64,000 nt of DNA from Selaginella moellendorffii (lineage: Eukaryota; Streptophyta; Lycopodiopsida; Selaginellales; Selaginellaceae), in assembly GCF_000143415.4 (NCBI RefSeq), contig NW_003314379.1, forward strand, positions 127,851-191,850, written 5' to 3'. Both the position numbers and the translations under genes were made by a program. Below the pieces are notes generated by a model that was not told the origin of the DNA, searched no databases, and was given only the letters and a program-made list of their open reading frames with translations. The first letter of the stretch is position 1. Each line of letters begins with the position of its first letter. Below are positions 20,595-32,267 of this stretch, in pieces.

Positions 20595-23500
20595 CTCTCC
20601 CCCCCTTAGGGAAGATCGATGTTCTCGTTGATGCATACTCGAGTCTAGAATACCGCCAAGGAAACAACTCCAGAAAAAGTTCACAGTATTCACACTATAT
20701 GAGAAATGCACCAACTTAAATGAATTAGAAGGCAACTTGTTTGTTTAATGCGGATGTGCTACCACTCAGACACCTTCCGGCTGTCGCCGACAAGGAAATG
20801 ACCAACGGAGTCAGCTACCCTTCTTGCTTTGAGTGTCACCCAGCTTACAAAAGTGTGATACACCCCTACCCACAAGGACATAGAGAGAGAAGCCAGAGGC
20901 CCCAACCTTCATGAGCAAAGAAACCAAACCCGTCGGTAAAGTTTAGATAGACTACTGTAAACAGGCAATTAGAGTTGTTTACACCTTTGAACGAAATAAA
21001 GAACATCGACAGAGAGGCGGGTTATGTGACTAGTCGACAGTAGCTACCCCATGACTAAAGATTTCACCATGCACACGAAGTGCCGAATCTAGTTTACCTA
21101 TATTGGCCCAAACTCAAAGATCAATAGATGGACAATATCAAAGTCATAAACAATGATATCTTAAAGACTTAATTATTAGTGATTAAATCTTAAATTAGAA
21201 CACAAAAGTATTCGAAGGAATTTATCATCCGATAAACCAATATTATAGTATAGGAACCAAGTCATCATAATTGGTAAACATAGAAATCACCATCCAACAA
21301 AATTCAATAACAAGTATATCACCAAGGAAACTCAAGGATGAAACTTAACTACCGAAGATGGTAGACAGTATGCTAAACAACTTACTAAAGATAACTCAAA
21401 GAACACAAAATATCATTGATTGGCAAGCAAAATGCTCATGAATGTATCACCCAAAGGAAATAACTTTCAAATCTATCAAAGCTAACTTGAGCAATAATCA
21501 ATAGAATAGAATGGATATTGTATGGCCAACAAACACTCATTCATGTCAATTATCACACTAGCCAATCTGAATAGATCCCAGTCAACAATACCAAGGAACC
21601 AGAGTTTCTCAAGCAAGCATCAACAACATCTTATTGATGTCTCAAACACAAGAGACCAATCCAAAGCAAACCACAAAGAACATATGGTAATGCAAAAAGC
21701 CATTAGCTATCAAAGAAAACAATTAACCATCATGAAAGATCATCAATCATCTCATCAATAAAGAGATGCATAATCATCATCGAAGAAAACAATCCACCAT
21801 CCCGAAGAACAGCAAATCATTCTAAATCAATAATAATCAAGCAAAGCCTGTGACAAAGATAATCAATTATCCTAGATGATAGTCAATCATCACTAATGAT
21901 TGCTAGATGCAAAAGGCAACTTCAATATAAAAGTTATGGAACAATGAGCATGAAAGCTCAAGGAACCAAAAGCTTGAAGAAGCCTATAGCCAAGTCTTGT
22001 ATAATAATAGTTATGAATCTTGTATGAACTAATTTCAATGCTAAGGAAGAAATCATGGTGCGACCCACAATATTCTCCTCAACACATCCATAGCCAAACT
22101 TCAAAATGCTAAAGCTAATGAAGATCAATCCAAAAGCTAAACATAATGGAGCTATGCTCAACAAGTGATCATTAAATGATCATCCATGAATCCATCTATA
22201 GCAAGATGTAACTCACTTCATAACAAACACAAGAAGAATCATCAATAATTGCTATATCCGAACTCAAATCCAACAAAGATTCAGTCACTTCAATATCAAT
22301 CACTAACGCTCCTTCTTGTAAGACTAGTATAGTCTACGACTAAATCACTTTTCAAAGAAAAACTCAAATCTCAACCCCTACTAAATAATCTTGTTTAGAA
22401 TATAACTAATTCAAACTTGCCACTCAACTCATTTGAACGCCAACACAATTGCTAATTAGCAAATGCACGAATGCCAATAACACAAAGCCATAGCCAAATC
22501 ACCAACACTATCTTCATAAAGACTAATGAAACTCAATATCAATCTTAAAGAGAGACATCTCATTTCACTTAAATCTTAACCATCAATAATGTCAATAACA
22601 AGGCATCACTTTAATGCCATCAACACTATAACAAAGTTAGAAGAAAGCAAGAGTGAATTACCACCCACAACTCTCTAGCAACCAAGCTAACCAAAGTCGA
22701 AGATACTTTAGTTAGTATCTAAGACCAAACCTCCAACAATACTCAATTACAAATAACACATCATCAAGGAGTGATTCACCACATCCAAGACTCGATGAAA
22801 TCCAACACTACGAACTAAATGCAACTAAATATTATCACTGAAGGTAGAGTCGATATGCCAACATGGAAACCTATGTAAGTCTAACGACACGATCCTCCGT
22901 AACACCATTCAGTAAAGCAAGCCCATCACTATTAAATCATCATTAAATGAAGCAAGTGTTAACAGTCCTTGATGAAGTCTACAAGTAATCACTAGTCGCA
23001 AAGTAACTAATAATTATTTTTTAATTTGCCTTTCACAAGACCGTAACACTAAACTCACGCCATCGAGTTGTATACTTTTCCAACATGAACATAATATCCT
23101 AAGTACGAGATAAAAGTTCATGGACAAGCACAAACTAAATGACCATTCAAATCCAACTCAACCACGATAAGCTCACCGACACGTTTAGCCAATAGATTTG
23201 AGCATGCTTTGAAGAGGTTAGCTATACATGATCAACACTCAGCCGAAACTAAAGTGAAGACCATGAGATGAACTCATATCAATACACAACCGCATCATAG
23301 ACAAAGCTATAGTACGGGTACTAACATCTCAACTGCAAACAACTAAATTGGATATCATTATCCTCACCCAAGGTGTAGGGCCACCAAGACTAAGTCAAGA
23401 TTAATGAGAGCTCACTACTCTCATAGAGTTTAACGAAATGCAAAGTGTAACTTGCCACCAAGCACAACACTAAAAAAAAAAGGCACAAGGGCCACCCTTC

Positions 23501-24567
23501 TACAAGTGCAACAACCACTTTTCTACACCAACTCTAGACTTTATCCAACTCAATTACTTTAGCCCCAAAGGTTAGCAACCCTTTAGGGTTGCATCATACA
23601 AATTACCTATTAAGGTTTAAGCCAACCGAAGCCAATTCCAACCTTTTCATTAGTTTGTATTGGCTTACGAAAACGAAATGGTTTTCAAGCAAAGTGATCA
23701 ACAGATCAGCCATTGGAAAAGTCTAAGAAAATTTGTGGAAAATTTTCTATCCTAGAGAAAGAATGACTTTTAGTCTAGGAAATGCAAACTTTCAAGACTC
23801 AACTAACTTCCTCTTACTTACAGCTTCACATAAGTTCACTTCATCATAAATTCTCAAGACCCATAGTATGCCTAAGCATCAAACATCTTTGCCGATTTTT
23901 TGACATCGAACACTAACATTTGTAAAATGCAAAATGAACACCCAAGGCTTGATCATGAAGACCATATCTTCAGACATCCACATTGCACTAACACTTTTCT
24001 TTAACCACCTTCAAGATCCAATGTGAAGCCAAAACACTAACAAAAAAAATAACATAGAAATTTAGGGTTTAAGGAAAATTCCTTATCACTCGAAATAACA
24101 ATGCCACTTTCACTAATATAAGTGTTAGCAATGTTAATGCCTCAACTACACACCTTCTCCATCCAACAATCTACTCCAAGTGCTAATGGATCAACTAACA
24201 AACCATAGCAAGTGAATGCTATAACCGTTTTTAACACCTGATGGGCAAACCCAAGGAACTAAAGAACCAATTTAAGCTTAGCATAATGGACCACTATCAA
24301 GAGTCTAGTCAAAGCTACTACAATGCTACTACGTGCAAGTAGACTAGCTTCACTATCAACCACTTTGGGGTTGATCATCGTTTAATCAAGCAACTTCGTA
24401 AACACATTACTTGTTATCACATGGATATGATATAGGTATCACAATGACTTGATCATCAATCAAGCAACACCACAAGCAATACCACTGTCATTACTTCAAA
24501 GGTTTATGTAACTATCAAGTGCCAACTCAATTCAATAAAATGCAATATAAATGTCACATTCCACTCA
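20595..24567. repeat. Noncoding internal arm 1 of an inverted duplication
   Basis: A+C-rich on this strand with stops in all frames; no coding pattern. From about 21130 to 24565 it is the inverted counterpart of 36121-38650 plus 45045-45989, read in order on the opposite strand. 20595-20830 also recurs directly at 25868-26090. Confidence 0.6.
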
Positions 24568-25262
24568 TGCAACTTGAGGATACACTTTGAGTTGGCAGAA
24601 TTAAAATTAAGCTATCAGTGGTTCCATGAGTTGTTCCAATGGTTCTGTGAGTTGTTCTAAGTACCATGGGTGAAAATAAACCTTCCTTGGGTTTGCTATA
24701 AATGGTAAATAGGCTAGTTTGTAATTGTCTAGCATGGCACTAGTGGATCCTTCTTAGACATGATTACAAGTGGATCAATCAAAATTATAGGGATTAGTCT
24801 ATTGGTTCGAGTAGTCATTGTCGTGCTCTCTCATAAACTTTTCTTGAACTTGACTAAAAGTAGTGAGAATGCAAGCTTGAGGTTTAGTCAAAGATGAGAC
24901 CGAAAAGAGAGTTATTAGAGACAAAGGATCAAACACGTAAATCATTTTCTCTTCTTGGAGAGATGATTGGCAACGAAGTGTGACTTATTACTTGTGTTCA
25001 CATTATGCAATCAAGAGTCCTTATCTTGATGCATGTTGGAAATAATGGTCTTGCAAATGGTGAGTCATGGGATGGATAGTGGTGAAACGCTAAACCATTT
25101 TGTCTAGGCTTGCTATTGGAAGACTTGAGTTACAATGCTCAATTCTTTTCCGGGGAACGTTGTTATTGCTCCTTAAGTAGTTTGGTATTGGATTAGTTTT
25201 GAGTTTGGTCAGAAAGAGAGTGGCTTGAGCTAACCTGTGCTGTGAACAAAAGTTAGTGGTGT
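24568..25262 (+). repeat. Repeat block X, copy 1
   Basis: About 700 bp collinear and in the same orientation as 35412-36120, although the arms beside the two copies are inverted relative to each other. No coding content. Identity of the element is unknown. Confidence 0.6.
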
Positions 25263-26348
25263 TAAGTGACGGTGTTAGGTCCCTTCACTCTCAAACATGG
25301 AGCCAAGAAGTGACGAAACCGGACCACGGAGCAACTCCCAAGCATACAGCGTAAGGAGTGAAGGGACAAAAGCCTAGAACAACTTGGAACAATCCTAGAG
25401 CAATTAGCATCCCAATGCCAGGATCAGGACTAACACGCAAAATGGAGCTTTGAGTTCAATGCTATTTTGGCATATCGGTGGTTGTAGTGCATGTGATCAT
25501 GGGATGAGATTTGGATATACTGTCATCGTGGATCCTTAGAACCTTAGGGAACGGGGCCACCTTAATGGCCTATCTACATCACTTGCTAGTCTCAATATCG
25601 CGGGGGTTCCCAACACTAGCAAGTGCAAGTCAACGAATGAGTTTCTCTAACCAAGTCAAATATGCTTGACAAATAGCACGTAGGAATTCCGTCTTTATGC
25701 TCATTTGGTCAAGTGCACACACAATGACCAGTTTCTCAACTAGCTTGAGTGGAGACCATGAAAGGGACCAATAGTACCGACCTCCTGCCGTCATGGCAGT
25801 AAGGAAAGAATGCCTGTAAGGATTGGTTGACAAGTATCTTTCGATACCCGAAGTCACATTCGTGACACTCTCCTCCCCTTAGGGAAGATCGACATCCTTG
25901 TCAATGCATACCCGAGTCTAGCAAACCGTCAAGGAAACAACTTCGAAAGTTAACGGAAAGCACACTATGTGGGAAATACACTGACTTAAATGAGTTATGG
26001 AACGACCTCTCCTTTACGTCCAAAGACGTTAAGACTTAGACACCTTCCGGCCGTCACCGACAAGGAAATGCTCGTAGGGTTCCTCAACAGATCGTTGTAC
26101 CAAAACCTATGTCCGAAGTGTTGGTCCCGGCCGTTGAGACTTATGCGGAGCAGCTATGCCAAAGTTGGTCTAAAGCTACTGAGGCAATGGGCAAAGCTAT
26201 CATTTAGCGAATATTGAGGGACTAGTCTCAATATCGTGGGGGTTCCCAACATTAGCAAGTGCAAGTCAACGAATGAGTTTCTCTAACTAGGTCAAGTATG
26301 CTTGACAAATAGCACGTAGGAATTCCGTCTTGGATACGGGGAGCTGGT
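25263..26348 (-). repeat. Second family-Y LTR and internal remnant
   Basis: 25263-25867 matches parts of the left Y LTR in the same orientation, ends in GTGACA and is again followed by a PPT-like tract (25868-25880). 25868-26210 matches the internal sequence after 20595. A second piece of LTR follows at 26211-26330. An LTR start of another family (TGTAGTGCATGTGATC) is embedded at 25483. The block is cut by the LARD-like element at 26349. Confidence 0.5.
26344..26348. repeat. 5' target-site duplication (CTGGT) of LARD-like element 1
   Basis: CTGGT directly before the 5' LTR; the matching 3' copy is CTAGT at 33896-33900 (one mismatch). An uninterrupted related site at about 34541-34580 reads GGGGAGCTGGTGCTCGTGGG, which is the predicted pre-insertion sequence. 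Confidence 0.8.
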
Positions 26349-28072
26349 TGTGAGACACAAAATCCCTAGGCCCCAAAGTGGAGCTAGAAGGGTGCCACGT
26401 GGTAGTGGCCGAAGCGAAAGCCAAACGACCGTAACACATTTGGACTAAAAGCTCCAACTTGAAAGGTCGAGAGCAGGAGTGGAACTCCCAACAAAGTGCT
26501 CGAGGAATGAGCACGAAGCAAGCCATAAGCGAGGCTCCAAAAAGGGACCCGAGATGGAGTCCGAGATGGACCCAAAGTGAAGTCCGATATGGAGTCCGAG
26601 ATGGAGTCCGAGATGGACCCGAAATGGAGTCCGATATAGAGTCCGAGATGGAGTCCAAAATGGAGTCCGATATGGAGTCCGAGATGGAGTCCGAGATGGA
26701 GTCCGATATGGAGTCCGAGATGGAGTCCGATATGGAGTCCGAGATGGAGTCCGAGATGGAGTCCAAGATGGACTGAGATGGAGTCCGAGATAGACCCGAG
26801 ATGGAGTCCGAGATGGACCCGAGATGGAGTCCGAGATGGACTCGAGATGGAGTCCGAGATGGACCCGAGGTGGAGTCCGAGATGGACCCAAGGTGGAGTC
26901 CGAGATGGAGTCCGAGATGGAACCGAGATCGGGACCGGGACCGGGACCGAGACCAAGACCGAGACCGAGACCGAGATCGAGACCGAGTCCGAGTCCGAAT
27001 CTGGGACCGAGACCGAGTCCGAGTCCGAGTCTGAGTCCAAGTCCAAATACTAATACAGGCAGTTGGGTGAAAGCCCAAAGCGATCGTCCCCCGGGGGGGG
27101 GGGGGGGCTGCGGGGGGTTCCAAAAGTATAGTAGGGAGAGTGTGGGGGTTGGAGCCTAGTGGAGCCAGTTTCGGCAGGAAAGGCTAGTTTGGCCCAGGCA
27201 AGCCAGACCCAGTGTTGGGTGATGAACTGACCACTGGGAAGTCCAAGACTAGAGTGAACACGAACCGACAAGCTGGGTAGCTTGGTGAAGTGTTCAAGAG
27301 CCGGCTCTAGTTCCCCCGGGAGATCAACTGGCCGATGCTCCTAGTCCAAGTGTGGGTGGCACTACCTACTTGAATACCAGGCATGGCTCAACGGAACCTC
27401 GCTCTAAGCCCATGGCTAGAGCACCCAAGGGCGAAAGGCGGGGAGAGTACCCAGGTGGCTCACGTAAGGCCACGATGTTCCGAAATGTTGTTCCAAAGGC
27501 CCAGACTGTGGAAAGGAAGAGGAGCAGTCCTCTGGGGCAGTGACCAAGGACGCAGTCGTGTGGTGAGGAAGTCCCAGAGGACCGTGGGACTTAGTGGTCA
27601 GGCTTGTGGGCCTCGATCCAGTGGCAGTGTTAGCAAACACGGCCAAGGGTAGAAAGGGACTTAGTGGGGACTGACAGAGGGATATTGGGGAAGGCCATTC
27701 CCTTTGTCGGTGGGCATCCTAAGGATGCTAAGGAGTGGATCTGAGATGACCACTCACGGATGGTTTGCCTAGTCTTGGAGAGCCAAGACTGTGATGCAAG
27801 TGGTATTGGACTACTAGTGTGGCAAAGGTGATTGGGCATGGCCTTAGCGTAACAAGCTGCCATGTCGGTGGTACCTTTGAGTGTCGGTCATGGGATCGGA
27901 CACATGGAGCACTTGGACCAAATGCAAATGTTGAGTGGCATGGATGCCATTCTCGGGGCTAGCAAGTCCCAAGTCCTGAATTAGACTTATGGAGGTTGTG
28001 AATGAGACTCCTTCAAGTGGTCGGAGGTGTGGTTAAGTGACTAAAGTAGAATGGAAAATTTAGTCGCTTACA
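26349..28072 (+). repeat. 5' LTR of LARD-like element 1
   Basis: 1724 bp, TG...CA. It contains a 12-bp minisatellite, then a 6-bp derivative, then a run of 15 G. Direct copy at 32268-33895. Confidence 0.9.
26550..27050 (+). repeat. 12-bp minisatellite in the 5' LTR
   Basis: Tandem variants of GAGATGGAGTCC and GAGATGGACCCG to about 26930, passing into 6-bp GACCGA/GAGTCC units to about 27050. Multiples of 3 without stop codons make long open frames on both strands; these are not genes. Confidence 0.95.
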
Positions 28073-28075
28073 ATT

Positions 28076-28087
28076 TGGTATCAGAGC
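28076..28087 (+). other. Primer-binding site (tRNA-iMet)
   Basis: TGGTATCAGAGC, complementary to the 3' end of plant initiator tRNA-Met, 3 bp inside the 5' LTR end. Confidence 0.9.
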
Positions 28088-30550
28088 TGTTCCTTAGTCC
28101 GACTTTTATTGGTGCTCAAGTATATCACCATTGATGTTGGCATCGGAAGGTCCTAGGAGTGGGCCTATCCTTGAGGAGTAGCATGTCGAGAGGACATGGC
28201 TCTCCACTCAAGTTCATGCGTGAATTTGGGCACAATGTGGTGGATAGAAAAGGGCCAATAATGGAACGACTTTGGGATCTTGGGAACAGTATAAGGTCTC
28301 CTCAGAGAGTTGAGGATGTGATCCAAATGAGCGTTTGATGCAGCAAACGGGCTAACGTAGTTGTGATAAACAACTATAGTTGGGATCACGGGAAATATGT
28401 AGACTCCAAAACAATAAAGGAGTCACAAGATTATCCTCATATAGTTGAGGTTGGTGCTCATGAATGTGAGACTAGAGGTAATGACCGTGGGAGGTCAAAT
28501 ACGGAAGAGGACTCAAGTCCTTGAAATGGTAGCCGAGGCTACCTTTAATAAATGCTGAAACAACCCAAGGAGTTGGGGGGTGTACTTAGAGATGAGTTGG
28601 TATTCTCATCACATGGACAAGTAGTCCTAAGGGGCAAAGGTTGCCCCTAGAGAACAAAATCAAGTGTCAGAGTAACACTTGTGAAAATAGTCTTTTTGAG
28701 TAGGACAGGAATGCAAGAAGTGTATTCCAGTGAGCTAGTGCCTCACAAGTAGGACCTTACGGGTTTGTGGATTAACCAAGTCCAAAACTGCTAGATGACT
28801 CAAGTAGAGTCAAGGGATGGTCCTAAAATGATTGATGAAAGCATTTGGACTGAGGTGTGTTGTACCCCACAAAGGATGGGGGGGGGATCATAGGATCCAA
28901 GGATGAGAACATAGGGTATTTCATCGATGGCAAAATGTGCCATACTAAAGTCGTGGGAAAGGTGTTCCCAAAAAGAAAACAACTTTGACACAAAGTTGTG
29001 TGTGACCTTTATGATGCAGTGCTAACAGATGGTTGGCATGAGAAAGAGTGGTATTGGTCTTGGCAAAGACTTAGACACAAAGAACAAGTGTTATAGAGGT
29101 AGGCTCGTGGAGCCAATGGTGTGGAAACACTAAATGTGCCAAGGTGTGATACCTTGAGGCTATGTTGGTGGGTTCATGAGAACCCCTTGCCAAAGGAATC
29201 CCAATAGAAATGAGAATGGCATAGCCTAATCTGCAGAGCATGCAGTTGGAGTGTGGTGACCCAAATAATGATGGAGGTGTGGAAGCACCAGCAATGAGTT
29301 GTAGGACTTGACAACTACAAGGCAACTAAGCAAGAGGTGCAAAATAATTGGTTAAACGGGTAGAAGGTAGCTACCCAAGCCTTCTTAATGGCATAGGGAA
29401 GTTAGATATACCCCTACGGGGAATAAGTTGCTTATGTTGCGATATAGTAAGTCAATGTCATAAAAGGAAATACTCATTGTCAAGGAAGCCGTCATTGGGA
29501 CACCCAAACACTCTAGAACACTAGGAAGTGGTGTTTGATGTCGCGAGGGCAGTAGATAAGGCCCAAGGGACTAAGTCCCTAGCGAATGATGGATAGTAGG
29601 TGCTATCCAAATGTCCAAGGTGGCGGAGACAGGAGAAAACTGTTTACTCGAATTGGACAAAGCCAAAAATGGAATTTTGGCAAGGCTAGCGATGGGCATG
29701 TAAAGGCTCGTAAGCAACAACGTAATCCCGATGTGTGGGATTATAGGGTGAGCATACCTGGATTGAGGAACCACTCCCTAGGCTATCGGGTAGGTTCATC
29801 CCTAAGAATATTTGCTAAGGCATGATAAAAAGTGCAAAGCTATCCTCCTGGTCTTGAGGAGAATGACCGAAGGAAAGGTGTGAAACCAAAAGCAAGAAGT
29901 AAGGGGATAGAACCGAACCATAGGAATCGAAGGGCATAACCAAGGTTGGTTATGCCAGCTGGGAGTGGAGAATCAAGTGGGGGCTCGAGGGTGTTGCCGC
30001 TAGCAACCGTGATGCCATGGAGAGTCTAAAATATGGAATTGTCCATGTTAGACTATATGGTAATTGGAAAGCTTGCAGAAAGGGGGGCCTTAGCAAGCTA
30101 AAGGACAGAGTTCCTTCAAGGTTCCCAAAGAGGATTCTAGGTAGCTTAGTACCTAGAAAGGCCAAGCGTAAATGGTTCAAGGAATGCGCAAAATCAGAGT
30201 GGCGCAGCAAAAGCGTGGTCTTGAAGCTTGCCATGAGGCAAGGCTATCAAAGTTAAGGAAGTAGTTCCCGAGTGTTCAAAGAGAAGGCTTTGAACGAAAG
30301 TAGATGATCAAGGGCTTTCACGCTTGTGCAGGAACCATGTTACGGTGGTCGAAGGACTTGCCAAAGCGAGATTGGCAAGTCAGGGGAACAAATACCCTAG
30401 TTGAAGGTGATAACTTCAAAAAGGGTGGGCCATGGGGCCAAGCATGGAGGAGTCCATGCATGATCACAGGCTTGTTAAGTGAGAGGACTTGGCAATGGAG
30501 AGGAACTAGGTTCCTAAGCTGTGATCTATAGCGCGCTTTGAGTATTAGTT

Positions 30551-30663
30551 GGTGCACCAGCGTGGGGAGTCACGCCAGGCATCTTATGTGATGCTGTCCG
30601 TAGATGCATATACGGAGGTTGGGTTCGAGTCCCAACCCTCTAGTGCTTGGGTTCGAGTCCCAA
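30551..30663 (+). ncRNA. Hairpin array with tRNA T-arm-like elements inside LARD-like element 1
   Basis: Five adjacent stem-loops: GCGTG/CACGC (30560-30575), GCATC/GATGC (30579-30594), CCGTA/TACGG (30598-30615), GGTTGGG-TTCGAGT-CCCAACC (30617-30637) and TTGGG-TTCGAGT-CCCAA (30647-30663). The last two look like tRNA T-arms with the Pol III B-box core. The same array exists in element 2 (40745-40862, other strand). It is not a complete tRNA: no acceptor stem or CCA-side pairing was found. The RNA role is inference. Confidence 0.5.
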
Positions 30664-31990
30664 ATCACTAGGGCGTGGTGATGGTTTGGAATATGAGGAC
30701 ACTCATATTTCGGTGGTCATGGACTCTCAATGAGGATATTGGCTTGGGCACACCGCCAAGCGGGGGATGCCCCGGAGTCGTGATGCACAGTTAGAATGCT
30801 TAGTGTGGCTCAACATATCTAACTTGAACACTTTGGTGCCAGTGGCACCAAGGACGTGGTGAATGAGATGGGGACCCCCAGTCTCAGTTGCTATAGACCC
30901 TTGGCCGGAAGGGCTGGCTTGGGCGCACCGCCAAGTGTGGGGGATGCCCCCGGGGTCGTAGTTAACAAGTTAAAGGTCTGGAAGACCTAGTACCTATTGG
31001 CAAACCTGTTAAGGTGCCGAGGTGAGATCATTAGGTGATCTTGTAGCTAAATAAGGACAATGTTCTTGTTTGGGTTAAGGAATAAGGTTCCTAGTTCAAA
31101 GTGTTGATTTGAACTATTGATGATGGTGTGGCTTGGTCAAGGTGACCAAGTGGGAAAAGCACTTTAGGGAAATGAGCTATGTCATTGCGATGGCATAGTG
31201 TGTCCAAAGAAAGTAGTCTCTAAAGAGACCCATGAGAGGTCACAAAGTTGGGCCGTGGATAGAGCCCACAGCAGAAGATGCTAAAGAGACTTACCAGGGG
31301 TGAACACCCTAGTCTTGGCAAAGTAGAGCCTTTGCTATGGAATCAAAAGAATACCTCAAGGAGGGAGGTAAAGATTCAATATTGCTTGGTGCAACAATCA
31401 ACGAATAGGAGCAAAAGATGAGTGGCCAAGATAGGGCCGTGGAATCCCTTGGAAGGAATCCAAGTGACAAAGTTAGGCGAGGAACACTAATGTGTTAGAC
31501 GCTAACAAATTGCGGGAAAGGAAGTGTGTTTCCAAGGATGGATTCCGAATTGCTCCGATTTGGCGAAAGTGGAAGCTCCAAGGGAGGGAGCGGTAAAGTA
31601 GCCAAATGATAGGGCCATGGACAACCCTAGCACAAAGTATGATAAATGGAAATTAGTGCCCAAGGTGGCACGAAATAGAAGAGAGGATGATGGTGCCCTC
31701 AAGTAATGAATTTCCTAGGATGGGGAAGTGGAGTTGCACAATCTGTGCAATGCAAGGTGTTGGAGACACCTAAGAAATTGACTTCCAAAAGTCAAAAGAG
31801 TAAAAGTTCCAAGGTGCAAACGTTCAATAGATGGAAATTGAGATTACTTGAGAAGGAGTAGTGGGATTGACTTAGAGAAGGGTCTCTAGGAAGTTTAGTG
31901 AGAACTAAACCAATAAAAGGAGAGAACCACTACATGTGGTCCAATCAGTCTCTAAGTTGGAGAGACTACCCTCCTTAGAGGATAGGCAAG

Positions 31991-32166
31991 GCATGGTGAG
32001 CCTTTGGTGTCAAACCATTGAGGAATATGCAAAAGGCATGGTGAGCCTTCAATGTCAAACCATTGACGAATATGGAGAAGGTATGGTGAGCCTTCAATGT
32101 CAAACCATTGACGAATATGGAGAAGGCATGGTGAGCCTTCAATGTCAAACCATTGATAAATATTGG
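31991..32166 (+). repeat. Four tandem 45-bp units
   Basis: Units start at 31991, 32036, 32081 and 32126 and share GTGAGCCTTCAATGTCAAAC with few changes. Element 2 has a single diverged unit near 39380-39420, so the array expanded in element 1. Confidence 0.85.
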
Positions 32167-32267
32167 CTAGGTGCCAAGGATGGAAATGGTAACACATGCG
32201 GGTGTTACTTTATAAAATGGTTTACCGTTCGATGAGGACATCAAACTTCGTCTATAGGTGGTGGAGT

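Noticed and set aside
26550-27050. CRISPR-like or centromeric satellite array
   Set aside because: Units are contiguous without unique spacers, confined to LTRs, and the genome is a plant.
26287-27123. Long open frames up to 278 codons on both strands (also 32167-32997 and 44207-44794)
   Set aside because: They are translations of a 12-bp minisatellite inside LTRs; the repeat has no stops in any frame and the products are low-complexity.
30551-30663. A functional tRNA gene
   Set aside because: T-arm-like hairpins are present but no acceptor stem, D-arm spacing or anticodon arm of proper size could be assembled.
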